A stretch of DNA of 64,000 nt, from NCBI RefSeq assembly GCF_004766045.1, contig NZ_SPQQ01000005.1:310001-374000 (forward strand). The letters are read 5' to 3'. The first letter of the stretch is position 1. The number at the start of each line of letters is the position of its first letter. The stretch is from Desulfosporosinus fructosivorans. GTDB taxonomy: Bacteria > Bacillota > Desulfitobacteriia > Desulfitobacteriales > Desulfitobacteriaceae. The notes under the pieces are model-generated. The model made no database searches. It was given only the letters and a program-made list of their open reading frames with translations, and was not told the DNA's origin. Below, piece after piece: positions 63,993 through 64,000 of the stretch. Position numbers and translations under genes: made by a program.

Positions 63993-64000
63993 AAAGTATC

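Overview
The window looks like a chromosomal segment of a Gram-positive, low-to-medium GC anaerobe of the class Clostridia. I infer this from strong GGAGG-type ribosome sites, a BirA-controlled biotin operon, cell-wall-binding type 2 repeats, many lipoproteins, a MoxR/VWA pair, 4Fe-4S ferredoxins, a yjdF-type riboswitch and SLC13/thioredoxin clusters. A Peptococcaceae relative (Desulfosporosinus/Desulfitobacterium-like) is my guess, not a demonstrated identity. Almost all genes lie on the minus strand.

Layout. 1-5.9 kb: complete-looking biotin operon bioF-(bioH-like)-bioC-bioB-bioD-bioA (bioA runs off the left edge), with a consensus promoter and a 12-bp-arm BirA operator. 6-9.3 kb: small orphan genes, an alpha/beta hydrolase and a family 2 glycosyltransferase. 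9.4-10 kb: yjdF with its riboswitch. 10.1-13 kb: DUF6530-like, MoxR ATPase and VWA genes; MoxR and VWA appear to be one 744-residue protein interrupted at a run of nine A. 13-17.6 kb: two MarR regulators, a membrane/soluble ferredoxin operon and an MFS exporter, linked by a shared operator TTGTT-N8-AACAA at all three promoters. 17.6-28.5 kb: accessory zone with decayed pieces (katG, ornithine cyclodeaminase, possible phage portal) among an M50 protease, a MalT-type LuxR regulator, a PhzF-like protein, XRE regulators and an epimerase. 28.5-35.3 kb: thioredoxin reductase-thioredoxin fusion, thioredoxin, SLC13 transporter, large metal-dependent phosphodiesterase and LysR regulator. 36-37 kb: an HTH domain fused to seven RCC1-like repeats. 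37.5-43 kb (GC-richer): operon acyltransferase/SGNH - OmpR regulator - sensor kinase - lipoprotein. 43-44.3 kb: broken hicB and repeats. 44.3-57 kb: surface locus with related lipoproteins, a chagasin-like inhibitor lipoprotein, a 1735-residue NHL/Ig/CWB2 wall protein, and a hybrid kinase plus response regulator. 57-64 kb: transposase remnants, an intact MNT-HEPN pair, a decayed HTH/CtkA-like kinase pair, a YARHG lipoprotein, a GyrI-like protein, an MFS fragment and a DUF2200 protein.

The most notable observations are the A9 frameshift that splits an AAA-acidic-linker-VWA protein, a TTAGTA array with exact 8-bp period on the promoter of that operon, the shared MarR operator network, the HTH-RCC1 chimera, and the thioredoxin/SLC13/phosphodiesterase locus with a motif shared by two of its promoters. 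All family assignments come from reading motifs by eye; no database search was run.
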